The notes: generated by a model not told the origin, from the sequence alone. Shown: positions 8,093-17,762, counted from the stretch's first letter. The stretch is 64,000 nt of DNA from Bacillus sp. ISL-41 (GCF_018613235.1 NZ_JAGGQP010000027.1:62001-126000); one strand, 5' to 3'. Program-made: numbers and translations.

Positions 8093-9556
8093 CTATGTCT
8101 CCAAACAATCTAGTTCAACAATCACTGTGGTCCCCTTACCCTCTTCACTTATGATCTTCATTGTTCCATCATGCTCCTGGATGATTTTATTGCTGACCGT
8201 CAATCCAAGTCCAATCCCTTTATCTTTTGTCGTATAAAAAGGCGTTCCAAGGTATCGCAGCCGGTCTGATTCGATGCCTGTTCCTTCATCTGAAATGCTT
8301 ATCTGCACCTTACCCGAACCTTTCATCTGAAGGTCAATATGAATTTTTCCGCCTTCGGGCATGGATTCAATCGCATTTTTCAGGAAGTTTAAAAATACCT
8401 GTTTTAGCTGGTGCGGATTGCATGACAGCATCAGATTCTTTTCTGGATAATGAGTGATGATTAGGACATTATGCAACAATGCTTGCGGGTGAATTATTTT
8501 GATAGTGCTGTCCAGGATTGACTTCAGGTCTCCCTTTACAAACTTTACCGCCTGCGGCTTTGCAAGTGACATGAACTCATTGACAATCGTATCAATCCTG
8601 TCGAGTTCATTCATCATGATAGCCAGGTAATCCTCCTGCTTCTCCTTATCGAGACATGTCTGTAATAATTTCGAGAAACCTTTCAATGAAGTAAGCGGAT
8701 TGCGGATTTCATGAGCCACTCCTGCTGCCAGCTGTCCGGTGACCGAAAGCCTGTCCAGATTCCGGATGGTGGCGTCCTGTTTGACACGGTCGGTAATATT
8801 CCGGCCTACACTGACAAAGGACTCTATCTCTTTTTTCTCATTGTAGATCGGTGAAAAATTATATTCTGTATAGACCGTATTTTGATCACAAGTCGTAAAC
8901 TTTTTCCGCAATATCTGCGGCTCACCTGTTTCGAGAATTTCCTGGAGTTTTTTATCAAGAATGACATCCTCTTCAGCCGTCAAAAATTCACACAAGCTTT
9001 TGCCTACAATTTGCTCTGGCTTCAGACTGATTACTTTTTCATGCGATGGTGAAGCGTACACAATCACTTTATCTTTATTAATCACCTTGATCATGTCAGT
9101 CGTATTCTCTGTGATCAATTCGTACAATTCACGTGTTCTATTCAATTCACGCTCCATGTTCACGATTTTGGTGATGTCACGGTAAATCGCTATGATTGCA
9201 ATGATTTTTCCATGCTTATTCCGGAATGGAGAGTAGGAGACCGCAATATCCAGCATTGATCCGTCTTTATGGAATCGCTGGGTTATCATATTTGTAAAAG
9301 CTTCTCCATTCTTAACTTGGGCTATGATTCCTGGAACAAAATCAGGGTTCGAGAACTCATAAAAAGTTCTTCCAATCAAGTCTTCTTCTGTATAGCCGAA
9401 TATTTCGGTGTACTTTTGGTTGATTCTTAAAAATCGATTCTCCATATCGACAATAGCAAATCCGTCAGCTGTGCAATCCAAAAATAAACTTAGCAGTTCA
9501 TTAGGATTATAGATTGTTTCATCATCAGTTCCAAATATTGGAAAACTATTACGCAT
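8093..9556 (-). CDS. PAS-domain sensor histidine kinase (sporulation-kinase-like)
   Basis: Soluble kinase of 487 aa with no membrane segment: PAS domain 1 (about 20-130), PAS domain 2 (about 142-258), HisKA dimerisation domain with phospho-acceptor H282 in VAHEIRNPLTSLKGF, and a HATPase domain with N box NAIESMPEGG and G boxes DEGTGI and GIGLGL. The layout resembles Bacillus KinA/KinE orphan kinases feeding the Spo0A phosphorelay. No response regulator is adjacent, which fits an orphan role, but the partner is inferred. GGAGAG precedes the ATG. Confidence 0.9.
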   Translation of the reverse strand: MRNSFPIFGTDDETIYNPNELLSLFLDCTADGFAIVDMENRFLRINQKYTEIFGYTEEDLIGRTFYEFSNPDFVPGIIAQVKNGEAFTNMITQRFHKDGSMLDIAVSYSPFRNKHGKIIAIIAIYRDITKIVNMERELNRTRELYELITENTTDMIKVINKDKVIVYASPSHEKVISLKPEQIVGKSLCEFLTAEEDVILDKKLQEILETGEPQILRKKFTTCDQNTVYTEYNFSPIYNEKKEIESFVSVGRNITDRVKQDATIRNLDRLSVTGQLAAGVAHEIRNPLTSLKGFSKLLQTCLDKEKQEDYLAIMMNELDRIDTIVNEFMSLAKPQAVKFVKGDLKSILDSTIKIIHPQALLHNVLIITHYPEKNLMLSCNPHQLKQVFLNFLKNAIESMPEGGKIHIDLQMKGSGKVQISISDEGTGIESDRLRYLGTPFYTTKDKGIGLGLTVSNKIIQEHDGTMKIISEEGKGTTVIVELDCLET

Positions 9557-9652
9557 AGAGATCTCTCCAAACTTTTTATGCTTATAGTTCCATTTTACAG
9601 AAGATTTAGATATTAAAAAAGAAATATTTGGCTATCATACTATTAAAACTAA

Positions 9653-9682
9653 AAAACCGCTACCTTTTGAAAGATAGCGGCA
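9653..9682 (-). terminator. Terminator after hemY
   Basis: On the minus strand CCGCTA-loop-TAGCGG followed by TTTTTT, beginning directly after the hemY stop codon. Confidence 0.85.
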
Positions 9683-9686
9683 GATA

Positions 9687-11108
9687 TTACTTTGAAGTCA
9701 GATGGCCGATTGCTTTTGCCACTGCTGATTCCGCCTGGTCGATACAGCCAGGGATGCCCACGCCCTCGAATGACCCGCCGGCAAGGAAGACACCAGGAAG
9801 TTCCCGGCTAAGCTGCTTTTTAACCCGACCAATCCTTTCAAGATGCCCGACCGTATATTGCGGCATCGCTTTTCTCCACCTCGTGACGACATGGAAGAGG
9901 GGTTTTGCGGTAATATTCATTGTCTTATTCAAATCATTTAATACCAGCTCAACAATCTCCTCATCTGACAAATCAACTGCTTCCTGGTCATCCGGTTTAC
10001 CGACATAACAGCGGAGTAATGCCATATCATCAGGAGATGTGCCAGGCCATTTCTTGTGCGTCCAGGTACATGCCGTTATCCTAAAATCACTGTTCCTTGA
10101 AACGAGGAAGCCCGTTCCATCGATATCTTTCTCGATTGCTGATTTTGGAATGGCCATCGCGACATTTGCCACGGAATTGGACGGCATATCTTTAAACTGT
10201 TCCATAAATGCGTATTCGGAAAGCATCCGCTGGGCATGGAAATGATCAGTGGTAATGACGACACTGTCCGCTGCTTCTGCATCTCCAGTTTCGAGCTGGA
10301 CCTGGTAGGTATCGCCTGTTTTCACTACCTTATTTACAGCTGTACCTTTCATGACCGTGCCCTCTTCCAGTCGGCTTTCAACCCGGTGGATCAACTCTTC
10401 AAGGCCCGTTGACAATGAGATGAACATTCCCTTTTTAGAACCAGGCTTTTGGGCCGTTTTCGGAGGCTTTGGCATCGATTTATTCAATCCTATTACCAGG
10501 CTGCGATGATTCTGCTCAATTTCATAGAAGTTTGGGAACAAGGACATCAGGCTCAGTTCATCAATATCGCCCGCATAAATACCTGACAATAGCGGATCGA
10601 TCAAATTGTCGACCACCTCATCACCCAGCCGATGGCGGAAGAAAGCACCAAGTGACTGGTCTGCTTTGGGCGCTCCTTTTGGTAAAATAAAATCCCCCGC
10701 TGCACGAAGCTTTCCCAGCGGTGAGAATAATCCTGATAACGCAAACGGAGTTACCTTCGTCGGAATGCCCATGAAGGAACCCTCGGGCATTGTGTGAAGC
10801 TTGCCTCTAGCGTAAATATACGACTTCCCGGCTGTGTTGGAAATGATTTTATCCTTGAGGCCAACTTCTTCTATCAATCTCATAGCACTCTTCTTTCTCG
10901 CTATGATCGAATCCGGACCTCTTTCAATAACGAATCCATCCCGCTTCTGAGTGCTGATGACACCGCCAAGGCGTTCGCTTGCCTCAATCAATTTCACTTT
11001 AATGGGTAATTGCTTTTCCTTGGCTTCCTTTTGGAGATAATAGGCTGTCGCGAGCCCAGTGATCCCGCCGCCAACAACAATGACCTTCTTTTCTTCCATT
11101 CCGCTCAC
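9687..11108 (-). CDS. hemY: HemY-type protoporphyrinogen/coproporphyrinogen oxidase
   Basis: FAD enzyme of 473 aa. The Rossmann motif VVGGGITGLATAYYLQ is near residues 10-26 and the C-terminal FAD motif GVFLAGGSFEGVGIPGCIDQA is near 440-460. In Firmicutes this family (HemY, also called CgoX) oxidises coproporphyrinogen III to coproporphyrin III in the coproporphyrin-dependent haem pathway. In B. subtilis it follows hemE and hemH; here hemE and hemH are not adjacent, so the gene stands alone with its own terminator. Confidence 0.93.
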   Translation of the reverse strand: MSGMEEKKVIVVGGGITGLATAYYLQKEAKEKQLPIKVKLIEASERLGGVISTQKRDGFVIERGPDSIIARKKSAMRLIEEVGLKDKIISNTAGKSYIYARGKLHTMPEGSFMGIPTKVTPFALSGLFSPLGKLRAAGDFILPKGAPKADQSLGAFFRHRLGDEVVDNLIDPLLSGIYAGDIDELSLMSLFPNFYEIEQNHRSLVIGLNKSMPKPPKTAQKPGSKKGMFISLSTGLEELIHRVESRLEEGTVMKGTAVNKVVKTGDTYQVQLETGDAEAADSVVITTDHFHAQRMLSEYAFMEQFKDMPSNSVANVAMAIPKSAIEKDIDGTGFLVSRNSDFRITACTWTHKKWPGTSPDDMALLRCYVGKPDDQEAVDLSDEEIVELVLNDLNKTMNITAKPLFHVVTRWRKAMPQYTVGHLERIGRVKKQLSRELPGVFLAGGSFEGVGIPGCIDQAESAVAKAIGHLTSK

Positions 11109-11261
11109 CTATTCTTTAGTAATATATTGATTATCCTATAGTTGAATTAACTAGGTATGTGCAGTTTTTAACATATTTAAAGTATAGCACCGGAAATTAA
11201 AAGGAAGATGGGAGTTTTTTTACTAAAATGTGAACGAAGAATTGGAAAAAACCATCGATAA

Positions 11262-11375
11262 TTTCCAGTTCGCGGAATTAGGGGTGGATTTCGCGGAATC
11301 AAGTGTGTTTTTCGCGGAATTAAGTGGGAGTTTCGCGGAATCAGGTGGGTTTTTCGCAGAAATAAGTTTCTCATT
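11262..11375 (+). repeat. 21-bp phased repeat array A (TTCGCGGAAT)
   Basis: Five copies of CGCGGAAT (the last degenerate, CGCAGAAA) start at 11271, 11292, 11313, 11334 and 11355, exactly 21 bp apart. Spacers are GT-rich (AAGTGTG, AAGTGGGAG, AGGTGGG). The array begins with TTTCCAGTTCGC at 11262, a head also seen at arrays B (20163) and D (47048). It lies in the gap between the ABC operon end and the hemY start. The plus-strand orientation follows the head. No coding sense is apparent. Confidence 0.85.
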
Positions 11376-11471
11376 CCCAAAATTTGTATGATTTTACTCT
11401 TACTCAAGTCATAAAAGTGCAGAATTTATTGTCTTGACGGTTAAACACCCGTTTAAAATCTACTCCTCCAT

Positions 11472-11500
11472 AAAAAAATCCCGGATTCACCGGGATTTTA
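11472..11500 (-). terminator. Terminator of ABC exporter operon
   Basis: AATCCCGG-TGAAT-CCGGGATT followed by T7 on the minus strand; the upper arm overlaps the stop codon of the last permease gene. Confidence 0.9.
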
Positions 11501-12295
11501 AACATTCATGTCTCTTTTTCGATAAAAAAGGTAGGTCACAATTGTGAGGCCGGCCAGCAGCAAGAAGGACAACCCAAGATACACTGACTCGAACCCGCCC
11601 TTCTCCAATACCAGCTTCGCATCATAATACTTGAATGGAGTAAGGAATTTCAATCCATCCAGCTTTTCAGTCAAATCAATTGCGATTGACAGAATGAAGA
11701 GGATGAGCAGGATTCCTGTTGCCAATGATGTGGCTTTTTTAGCATTTTTCAAAACAGCGGCAATCGCTGTACCGATGACGAGGAAAATCAATTGAAGGAT
11801 GAGCATTCCAGCCATCAGCAAGGAAATATCCCCGGTCGCGTTCTCACCTTCTGCATATTTCTGGACCATTCCTACAGAGGAAGCGAAGGTCACCGCATTT
11901 AAAATCAGAACATTGACCAAAGCTGCCAATAGCTTGGATGTAATCATCCTCATTCTTGAAAGTGGTTTGACCAGCAGGAACTCTACCGTCTTATCCCGTT
12001 CTTCCTTGGCGATGATATTCGATCCGAGCATCGCTGCATGAATGGCTCCCATCACGGCTAGATACAAGAAAAGGACTCCATAATAACCGATGGGTGTCGA
12101 CAAATCGAGCGAACCTGTACCCATGATTGCCTGGAGCGATTTAGGCATGTCGGCCATCAGTGCATTCATTGATTGCCCGGTCCCTTCCAGGCTGGAAAAC
12201 TTGGCCATGCCCGAAGCGACCATAAAGATGACACCGATGCTCCAAATGATGAGCGACTTGAGATTTGCTTTCATTTCCCTTTTAAAAAGATTCAC
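11498..12295 (-). CDS. ABC transporter permease (ABC-2 type)
   Basis: Integral membrane protein of 265 aa with about six hydrophobic helices and an N-terminal amphipathic start (MNLFKREMKANLKSLIIW). The motif AKEERDKTVEFLLVKPLSR in the cytoplasmic loop after helix 2 is the coupling region seen in ABC-2 exporter permeases. It pairs with the neighbouring permease of identical length (12311-13108), which shares this loop (SKESREKTADFLLTKPVTR), so the exporter is probably a heterodimer that arose by gene duplication. Confidence 0.87.
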   Translation of the reverse strand: MNLFKREMKANLKSLIIWSIGVIFMVASGMAKFSSLEGTGQSMNALMADMPKSLQAIMGTGSLDLSTPIGYYGVLFLYLAVMGAIHAAMLGSNIIAKEERDKTVEFLLVKPLSRMRMITSKLLAALVNVLILNAVTFASSVGMVQKYAEGENATGDISLLMAGMLILQLIFLVIGTAIAAVLKNAKKATSLATGILLILFILSIAIDLTEKLDGLKFLTPFKYYDAKLVLEKGGFESVYLGLSFLLLAGLTIVTYLFYRKRDMNV

Positions 12296-12310
12296 GATTT
12301 TCCCTCCTCC

Positions 12311-13108
12311 CTAAACGGAATGAACATCCTTTTTACTGTACAAATAATAGCTGGCAATGACCGCAGCTATGATAACCAGCGCCCCGGTTACCAGAAAAGA
12401 AGTTTCATAGCCTGCATGCTCCGTGATGTAAGTCGAGTCGAAATAATTGAAGGGTGTTAAGTAACGCAAGGCTTCATCCTCCGTTGTCGAACTAATCATT
12501 CCGAGCATAAAGAACCCGAACACAGTACCGAGTGACACCGAGATCACCGATTTTATTTTAGGAAAAATCACTGAAATCACAATTCCCAACGCCATGAATA
12601 TGAGCTGAAGAAAGAATAGGGATATCGCAATCAGGAATAAGGATTCATTGTTAAAATCGTCCCCAGCCACGATCGATGCCATCATAAATGTTGCCACGAT
12701 AAAAACGATATTGGTAGTGACGAGGGAAACCAGTGCGGCCAGCAGCTTTGAAGTAACGACCTGCGACCTTGTAACTGGTTTTGTCAGCAGGAAGTCCGCT
12801 GTCTTTTCCCGGGATTCCTTGGATAAAATCGTGGTTCCAAGATTCATAGCCTGAATGGCGCCTGCCAGCTTCAGGTACAGGAACGCATACGAGAAAAAAC
12901 CAATCAATGTCGCAATACTGTCCACCGACAATCCGATCGCTTTTCGCAACTCAACCGGGAAACCTTCGAGCAGCTTCTTGAACTCTTCGGCATCCTTCGA
13001 AAAGGAAGGAAACATTGATAAAAACAGCACCACCAGCGCCACCAATGACAGGGTCCATATCAGCGTCGATTTCCGGTATGCCTTCAGTTCATGAAGGAAT
13101 ATATTCAT
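12311..13108 (-). CDS. ABC transporter permease (ABC-2 type)
   Basis: Paralogue (265 aa) of the downstream permease, with the same six-helix plan and the REKTADFLLTKP loop. It starts four bases after the ATPase stop, implying translational coupling. The substrate cannot be read from the sequence. TetR-controlled ABC-2 exporters of this layout in Bacillus often handle antimicrobial or lipophilic compounds, which is only a suggestion here. Confidence 0.87.
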   Translation of the reverse strand: MNIFLHELKAYRKSTLIWTLSLVALVVLFLSMFPSFSKDAEEFKKLLEGFPVELRKAIGLSVDSIATLIGFFSYAFLYLKLAGAIQAMNLGTTILSKESREKTADFLLTKPVTRSQVVTSKLLAALVSLVTTNIVFIVATFMMASIVAGDDFNNESLFLIAISLFFLQLIFMALGIVISVIFPKIKSVISVSLGTVFGFFMLGMISSTTEDEALRYLTPFNYFDSTYITEHAGYETSFLVTGALVIIAAVIASYYLYSKKDVHSV

Positions 13109-13111
13109 GTT

Positions 13112-13996
13112 CTATTCCTCCTTTTCATAGTAATGCATGAAGATCTCTTCAAGGTCAGGCTCCTCCACCCAGAGGTTGGCGATCTCGATTTCCGCGATTT
13201 TTTTCATGATGGAGTTGATATTACCTTTGAAAAGGAAGCTGATCGTTCCGCTGTCCTGCTCAAGCTGGTTCACACCTTCGATATCAAAAAGACTTTTATC
13301 AATTCCGGAATTGGATTCGATTTTGAATTTCTTATATGTGTTTTCTTTTAACGTGCTGATTTTCTCGACAGTGACAATCCGCCCGTGCTTTATGATGGCG
13401 ACCCTGTCACACAGCCTCTGCACCTCGCTGAGAATATGGGACGAAAACAGGATTGTCGCACCTTTCTTGTTTTCTTTTTCAAGAAGATCAAAGAACTTCT
13501 GCTGCATGAGCGGATCAAGCCCGCTCGTCGGTTCGTCAAGGATGATCAGCTTCGGCTCGTGCAGCAGACCCTGGACAATGCCGACTTTTTTCTTGTTTCC
13601 AAGTGAAAGGTCATCGATTTTCTTCGTCAGGTCCAGCTCCATGATGTCAGCAAGCTCCTTGATTCGTTTGGTGCAATCCTTTTTGTAAAAGCTTGCCGAA
13701 TACTTGAGCAGCTCCATGACCTTCATATTGTCATAGTAAAACACTTCAGATGGCAGATAGCCGATATCCTTTTTAATTTCCGGCGCGGCCGTAATGATGT
13801 CCTTGCCGAAGATCGTCGCGCTGCCGCTCGTCGGATAAATCAGCGACAGCAGTGTTCGGATCGTCGTCGATTTCCCCGCGCCATTCGGTCCTATGAACCC
13901 GAAAATCTCTCCCTCTTTTACATCGAAGCTGACATCCTCAATTCCCCTGGCCTTGCCGTACATTTTCGTCAGATTGTTAATCTCAATCACGTTCAT
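13112..13996 (-). CDS. ABC transporter ATP-binding protein
   Basis: Nucleotide-binding subunit of 294 aa. Walker A GPNGAGKST (about 36-44), Q/D-loop region, signature LSLGNKKKVG (about 134-143; a variant of LSGGQ), Walker B KLIILDEPTSGLDP (about 154-167) and the switch histidine in LFSSHIL are all present. The C-terminal about 80 residues form the extension typical of BcrA/DrrA-type exporter ATPases. It lies between tetR and the two permeases in one operon. Confidence 0.93.
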   Translation of the reverse strand: MNVIEINNLTKMYGKARGIEDVSFDVKEGEIFGFIGPNGAGKSTTIRTLLSLIYPTSGSATIFGKDIITAAPEIKKDIGYLPSEVFYYDNMKVMELLKYSASFYKKDCTKRIKELADIMELDLTKKIDDLSLGNKKKVGIVQGLLHEPKLIILDEPTSGLDPLMQQKFFDLLEKENKKGATILFSSHILSEVQRLCDRVAIIKHGRIVTVEKISTLKENTYKKFKIESNSGIDKSLFDIEGVNQLEQDSGTISFLFKGNINSIMKKIAEIEIANLWVEEPDLEEIFMHYYEKEE

Positions 13997-14024
13997 GCCA
14001 GACCCTCCCAGATACTTTTCTATT

Positions 14025-14654
14025 TTATAAACTTTTGTAAAATGCCTTCTTCATCATATCGATATACACTTCTGCTTCTTTGAATGCTTCATCGAAGTTA
14101 GGCTTTACAATGTTCAGTCTTTTAGCTTTTTCCAACTCCTGATTACTGAAGCCCTGGAGCGTCCACATGATGATGTTGATCGCTCTTTGGATGTCGACAC
14201 CGTCCCTGAACCTAGTGATGTCAATATTCTCGAATAGCCGGCTGTAGCTTGCCTGGATTAGTTCGGTATTTGTGTTATTCAATATTTCCTTTACTTCTTC
14301 CGCGGTTTCCATTGAAGCTGCAACCGTGAAGTCGAATACTTCCGGATGCTTCGCCATCAGTTTATTTTTCAGGATCATCAGCGTTTTCATCCGTTCAAAA
14401 ATGTCGGTTTCACTTAGGTTCATTTCATTAAAGAACTCTTCTACCATCACATGTGTAAAGTGATTATAAAGGAACAGATATAATTCTTTCTTGTTTTTAA
14501 AATAATGGAATAGCAGGCCTTTTGATATTCCTGCTGATTTAACAATTTCATTCGTAGAGGCATTTTCGTACCCTTTTTGGGCAAACTCCTTGAGAGCAGC
14601 GTTGAGAATACGTTTTTGTTTTTCAGGATTCAAGCTTAAGAATTTCGAAGACAT
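14025..14654 (-). CDS. TetR/AcrR family repressor of the ABC exporter
   Basis: Repressor of about 210 aa. Start choice: AAGGAGG sits five bases before the second of two adjacent ATG codons (14657 and 14654); the open frame continues further up through the operators but has no good site. The HTH lies at the N-terminus (ILNAALKEFAQKGYENAS, then STNEIVKSAGISKGLLFHYF), with a helical ligand-binding domain after it. Two copies of TTGACC-N5-GGTCAA lie just upstream, so it very likely represses itself and the exporter operon that follows 28 bases downstream. Confidence 0.92.
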   Translation of the reverse strand: MSSKFLSLNPEKQKRILNAALKEFAQKGYENASTNEIVKSAGISKGLLFHYFKNKKELYLFLYNHFTHVMVEEFFNEMNLSETDIFERMKTLMILKNKLMAKHPEVFDFTVAASMETAEEVKEILNNTNTELIQASYSRLFENIDITRFRDGVDIQRAINIIMWTLQGFSNQELEKAKRLNIVKPNFDEAFKEAEVYIDMMKKAFYKSL

Positions 14655-14679
14655 CATGACCTCCTTAAAAACTTCTTTA

Positions 14680-14696
14680 TTGACCGAACTGGTCAA
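14680..14696. promoter_or_regulatory. TetR operator O1
   Basis: 17-bp palindrome TTGACC-GAACT-GGTCAA, 22 bases before the tetR start codon. A second copy with the same arms lies 34 bp upstream. Proximity and repetition make this the probable binding site of the adjacent TetR protein. Confidence 0.8.
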
Positions 14697-14713
14697 TATC
14701 ATTATATTCCTCA

Positions 14714-14730
14714 TTGACCAACCCGGTCAA
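14714..14730. promoter_or_regulatory. TetR operator O2
   Basis: Second palindrome, TTGACC-AACCC-GGTCAA, with arms identical to O1 and a different 5-bp centre. O1 and O2 probably flank or overlap the promoter of the tetR-ABC operon. Confidence 0.8.
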
Positions 14731-14755
14731 TAGCAATCATGGTATATTTTTCGAC

Positions 14756-14787
14756 AAAAAAAGAGCTGCCCAAATCTCGGCAGCCCC
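14756..14787 (-). terminator. Terminator of kyn operon
   Basis: On the minus strand GGGCTGCC-loop-GGGCAGCTC followed by seven T, immediately after the kynB stop codon. Confidence 0.9.
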
Positions 14788-14793
14788 TTCATC

Positions 14794-15420
14794 CTATCCG
14801 ATTTTTCGAACCACAGCTCTCACTGGACTGCCGTCACCCTGTTCTAGCGGCAAAGGCAATGCAGCGAGCTCATATTTTCCTGGTTCAATTTTATCTAGTA
14901 CCAGTCCTTCAAGAATATGAATGCCCTGGTTGTTCAATTCATGATGCGCATTCAGTTCCTTGCTGTCCAATGGATCGACCGATGGCAAATCAAGACCAAG
15001 CAATTGCACACCATGTCCAGCAAGATAAGCAGCCAGTTCCGGCTCGATATGTGGAATTGACTCCGGGAAAAATGTCTTATCCTGCCAAGAGTCGGTCCTG
15101 ATCAACAGACGTTTCACTCCGTTCAGATCCACACCTTGCAGTTCTTTAACTCCGATACTTTCAGGCTTCTCCACATGGATCACAAGAGCAGGTCCAATGT
15201 ATAAGTTGAAATCCAGCTCGATTACCTTTTTGCCATCGTTTTCGAAATGAAATGGCGCATCGATGTGTGTGCCGGTATGCGTACTCATTTTCACCTGACC
15301 GACATTCACGGAGCCGCTTTCTTCCATTCCCCAGCTCACTTCATATTGAAATGGCGTGTCACCCGGCCAAACGGGAATGTTATTATTCAAAACCTGCGAA
15401 ATATCAATCCAATTTCCCAT
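14794..15420 (-). CDS. kynB: Kynurenine formamidase (arylformamidase)
   Basis: Cyclase-family metal-dependent hydrolase of 208 aa that turns N-formylkynurenine into kynurenine plus formate. The metal-binding HTGTHIDAPFHF motif is at about residues 47-58, and DLPSVDP and the later ELNAHH (about 170-180) supply further conserved residues. Third gene of a kynU-kynA-kynB operon, in line with the classic bacterial KynB. Confidence 0.94.
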   Translation of the reverse strand: MGNWIDISQVLNNNIPVWPGDTPFQYEVSWGMEESGSVNVGQVKMSTHTGTHIDAPFHFENDGKKVIELDFNLYIGPALVIHVEKPESIGVKELQGVDLNGVKRLLIRTDSWQDKTFFPESIPHIEPELAAYLAGHGVQLLGLDLPSVDPLDSKELNAHHELNNQGIHILEGLVLDKIEPGKYELAALPLPLEQGDGSPVRAVVRKIG

Positions 15421-15474
15421 GCGGTTACCTTCTTTCTTTTTATAACTTCGTGCTAAGCTCAGGGGATTCCCTTA

Positions 15475-16305
15475 TTATAGCTTCGTCCTCAGGCTCCATA
15501 GCTCAGGGAAGAATCGGTGGTCGACGACCTTTTTCAAATAGGATACACCGGCAGAGCCGCCTGTTCCGGTTTTGTGGCCGATGATCCGTTCAACTGTACT
15601 CATATGATTGAAGCGCCACAACTGCTGCTGGCTGCCGATATCGACAAGCTTTTCAGCAAGCTCATACAGATCCCAATATTGATCCACGTTACGATACACC
15701 GTAAGCCATGCTTCCTCAACACTGGCATTTGGTTCGTACGGAGCAGACCAATCACGATTCAGGGCCGCATCATCTATCGGCAAGCCACGCATCGCCATCG
15801 CACTGATCGCTGCATCATATATCGACCGTTCATGCAGCGCATCCTCCATTTGTTTATACAGTTGTGGATCATGTTGGTAAACGGACAGTACATGTGCGCT
15901 TTTTTGACCAAGAGCAAATTCAATCAATCGGTTCTGATAGGATTGGAATCCTGATGAATGGCCAAGCTTGTCTCGGAACTCCATATATTCAGCCGGAGTC
16001 AGCGTCGACAAGACACTCCATGACTGGATCAGCTGCTGCTGGATCCTCGACACCCTTGAGAGCATCTTGAAGCTCGGCTCCAGGTCATTTTTACGAATGC
16101 AGTCAATCGCCGCGCTCACTTCATGTAAAATCAGCTTCATCCACAGTTCGCTGGCTTGGTGGATGATGATGAACAGCATTTCATCATGGTGATCCGACAG
16201 GCGCTGCTGGCTGGATAAAATTTTATCTAATTGCAAGTAACTGCCATAAGAAAGCTCTTTTGAAAAATCAGTATGAATTTGATGTGTTTTTTGCTCTTCC
16301 TTCAT
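15475..16305 (-). CDS. kynA: Tryptophan 2,3-dioxygenase
   Basis: Haem enzyme of 276 aa opening the indole ring of L-tryptophan to give N-formylkynurenine, the first step of the kynurenine route. Conserved blocks are [15 protein letters not shown] near the N-terminus, [22 protein letters not shown] (substrate pocket), [17 protein letters not shown] and, near the end, [14 protein letters not shown]. Length is typical of bacterial TDO. It lies between kynU and kynB. Confidence 0.96.
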   Translation of the reverse strand: MKEEQKTHQIHTDFSKELSYGSYLQLDKILSSQQRLSDHHDEMLFIIIHQASELWMKLILHEVSAAIDCIRKNDLEPSFKMLSRVSRIQQQLIQSWSVLSTLTPAEYMEFRDKLGHSSGFQSYQNRLIEFALGQKSAHVLSVYQHDPQLYKQMEDALHERSIYDAAISAMAMRGLPIDDAALNRDWSAPYEPNASVEEAWLTVYRNVDQYWDLYELAEKLVDIGSQQQLWRFNHMSTVERIIGHKTGTGGSAGVSYLKKVVDHRFFPELWSLRTKL

Positions 16306-16320
16306 TCCCAGTCTCCTCCC

Positions 16321-17607
16321 CTACGCCACAACTCCGCGCTCATTGCTGAATTTCTCGTATAATTTACTATCCATGATTTCTTTTAAAATCTGGACAGCAT
16401 TCCAGACGTCAGTGTAAGAAGTATAAAGCGCTACAGGTGCAAGGCGGACGATGTTCGGAGCGCGGAAATCAGGAATAATCCCATTTTCCTTCAAAGCCTT
16501 GCAAATCCTTGCTGCTTCTTCATGCTCGAGACTGACATGGCCGCCCCGTCTGTAATCTTCTATTGGACTGCCGATTTTGAAGCCGGCAACGCCAAGCTCC
16601 TGCTCAATCAGGTCCATTAGATATTGATTGATCCTCAATGATTTTTCGCGGATATTTTGAATTCCCGCCTCGGCGAACATTTCCAAGGAGCCAAGCAAAG
16701 GGGCAAGACTCAATACATGAGGAGTTCCAATCTGGTAGGCCCCCGCATTCTCAGCAGGAGTCAGCACATGCTCCATATCAAACTGTTTGTCTTTTCTCGA
16801 ACCGAACCAGCCGGCAAGTCCCGGCTTCGCGCCAAAATGCTTAGAATTCACATAAAGACCTGCTACTGCTCCAGGTCCGCCATTCAGATGCTTATAATTG
16901 CACCAGTAGGCAAAGTCGACTCCCCAATCAGAGAAGGCATGCGGAATCGCTCCAATGGAATGACAGCCATCGAAACCGATCAGGATACCACGTTCATGAG
17001 CAGCTCTTGTCAACCGCTCCATATCAAGTATTTGCCCGCTGCGGTACAGAACAGTCGGCAATACGACAAGTGCAATTTCATCCGTCATCGCCTCAATGAT
17101 ATCGTCCTCATCAAGAAACCTTCCGTCCCTGCTCTTCACCCTGACCAAATGCGTATCCGGATCGTAGCCATGGATTCGCAGCTGGCTTTGCAGTGCATAG
17201 ATATCGGAAGGAAAATTCAATTCGTCGGCGAGGATCTTTGTTCTCTTGCCTTCCGGCTTGTAAAAGGTGGTGACCAGCTGATGCAGGTTGACTGTTGTGG
17301 ATCCGCTTACAATAACCTCCTCAGGGGCAGCACCAACAAGCGGAGCAGTCAATTCTCCAAGTTTTTCAGATAAATAGAACCAAGGGTGGCTGCCATCCAT
17401 CCAGCCATCGATGCCAAGCTCACGCCAGTCAGCCAATGATTCAAGCATTGTCTGTTCCGCCCTCTTTGAAAGAAGACCAAGCGAGTTTCCATCAAGATAA
17501 ATACGATCAGGTTTCAGGTAAAATTCATCCCGGTAACGGGCCAGTATATCTTCACGGTCAAGCTGTGCGGCAAATTCCGCATCAGGTTCAAAAGAATAAG
17601 GCTTCAT
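16321..17607 (-). CDS. kynU: Kynureninase
   Basis: PLP enzyme of about 428 aa cleaving kynurenine to anthranilate and alanine. Visible blocks are [10 protein letters not shown] near the N-terminus, [25 protein letters not shown] (PLP phosphate), [11 protein letters not shown] and the lysine-bearing [15 protein letters not shown] that forms the Schiff base. Start: of three consecutive ATG codons the last (17607) is eight bases from GGGAG; an open frame continues upstream with no site. The operon ends at anthranilate, with no downstream 3-hydroxyanthranilate genes, so it could feed tryptophan-derived anthranilate back to biosynthesis or export. Confidence 0.95.
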   Translation of the reverse strand: MKPYSFEPDAEFAAQLDREDILARYRDEFYLKPDRIYLDGNSLGLLSKRAEQTMLESLADWRELGIDGWMDGSHPWFYLSEKLGELTAPLVGAAPEEVIVSGSTTVNLHQLVTTFYKPEGKRTKILADELNFPSDIYALQSQLRIHGYDPDTHLVRVKSRDGRFLDEDDIIEAMTDEIALVVLPTVLYRSGQILDMERLTRAAHERGILIGFDGCHSIGAIPHAFSDWGVDFAYWCNYKHLNGGPGAVAGLYVNSKHFGAKPGLAGWFGSRKDKQFDMEHVLTPAENAGAYQIGTPHVLSLAPLLGSLEMFAEAGIQNIREKSLRINQYLMDLIEQELGVAGFKIGSPIEDYRRGGHVSLEHEEAARICKALKENGIIPDFRAPNIVRLAPVALYTSYTDVWNAVQILKEIMDSKLYEKFSNERGVVA

Positions 17608-17733
17608 CATCATCTCTCCCATCCCATTTGCAACTAGAGAAATCGTAACAAAGAACAGAAGCAAGCGTCAACAAAAGGTCTGATAATTCCAAGAAATGTG
17701 GAAACGCCGTGGCCAGTTGTTTTATCTGAAAAG

Positions 17734-17762
17734 AAAAAACAGCCTCCATTAAAGGCTGTTTA
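17734..17762 (-). terminator. Terminator after DoxX-like gene
   Basis: On the minus strand AAACAGCCT-TTAATGG-AGGCTGTTT followed by TTTC; it overlaps the stop codon of the DoxX-like gene. Confidence 0.87.

Noticed and set aside
9557-9652. Small RNA gene or promoter motif between the kinase and hemY
   Set aside because: The stretch is AT-rich with only the hemY terminator; no conserved structure was seen.
15252-15584. Long plus-strand frames opposite the kyn, rib, katA and tad genes
   Set aside because: They are antisense shadows of well-supported genes, with no ribosome binding sites and no recognisable domains.
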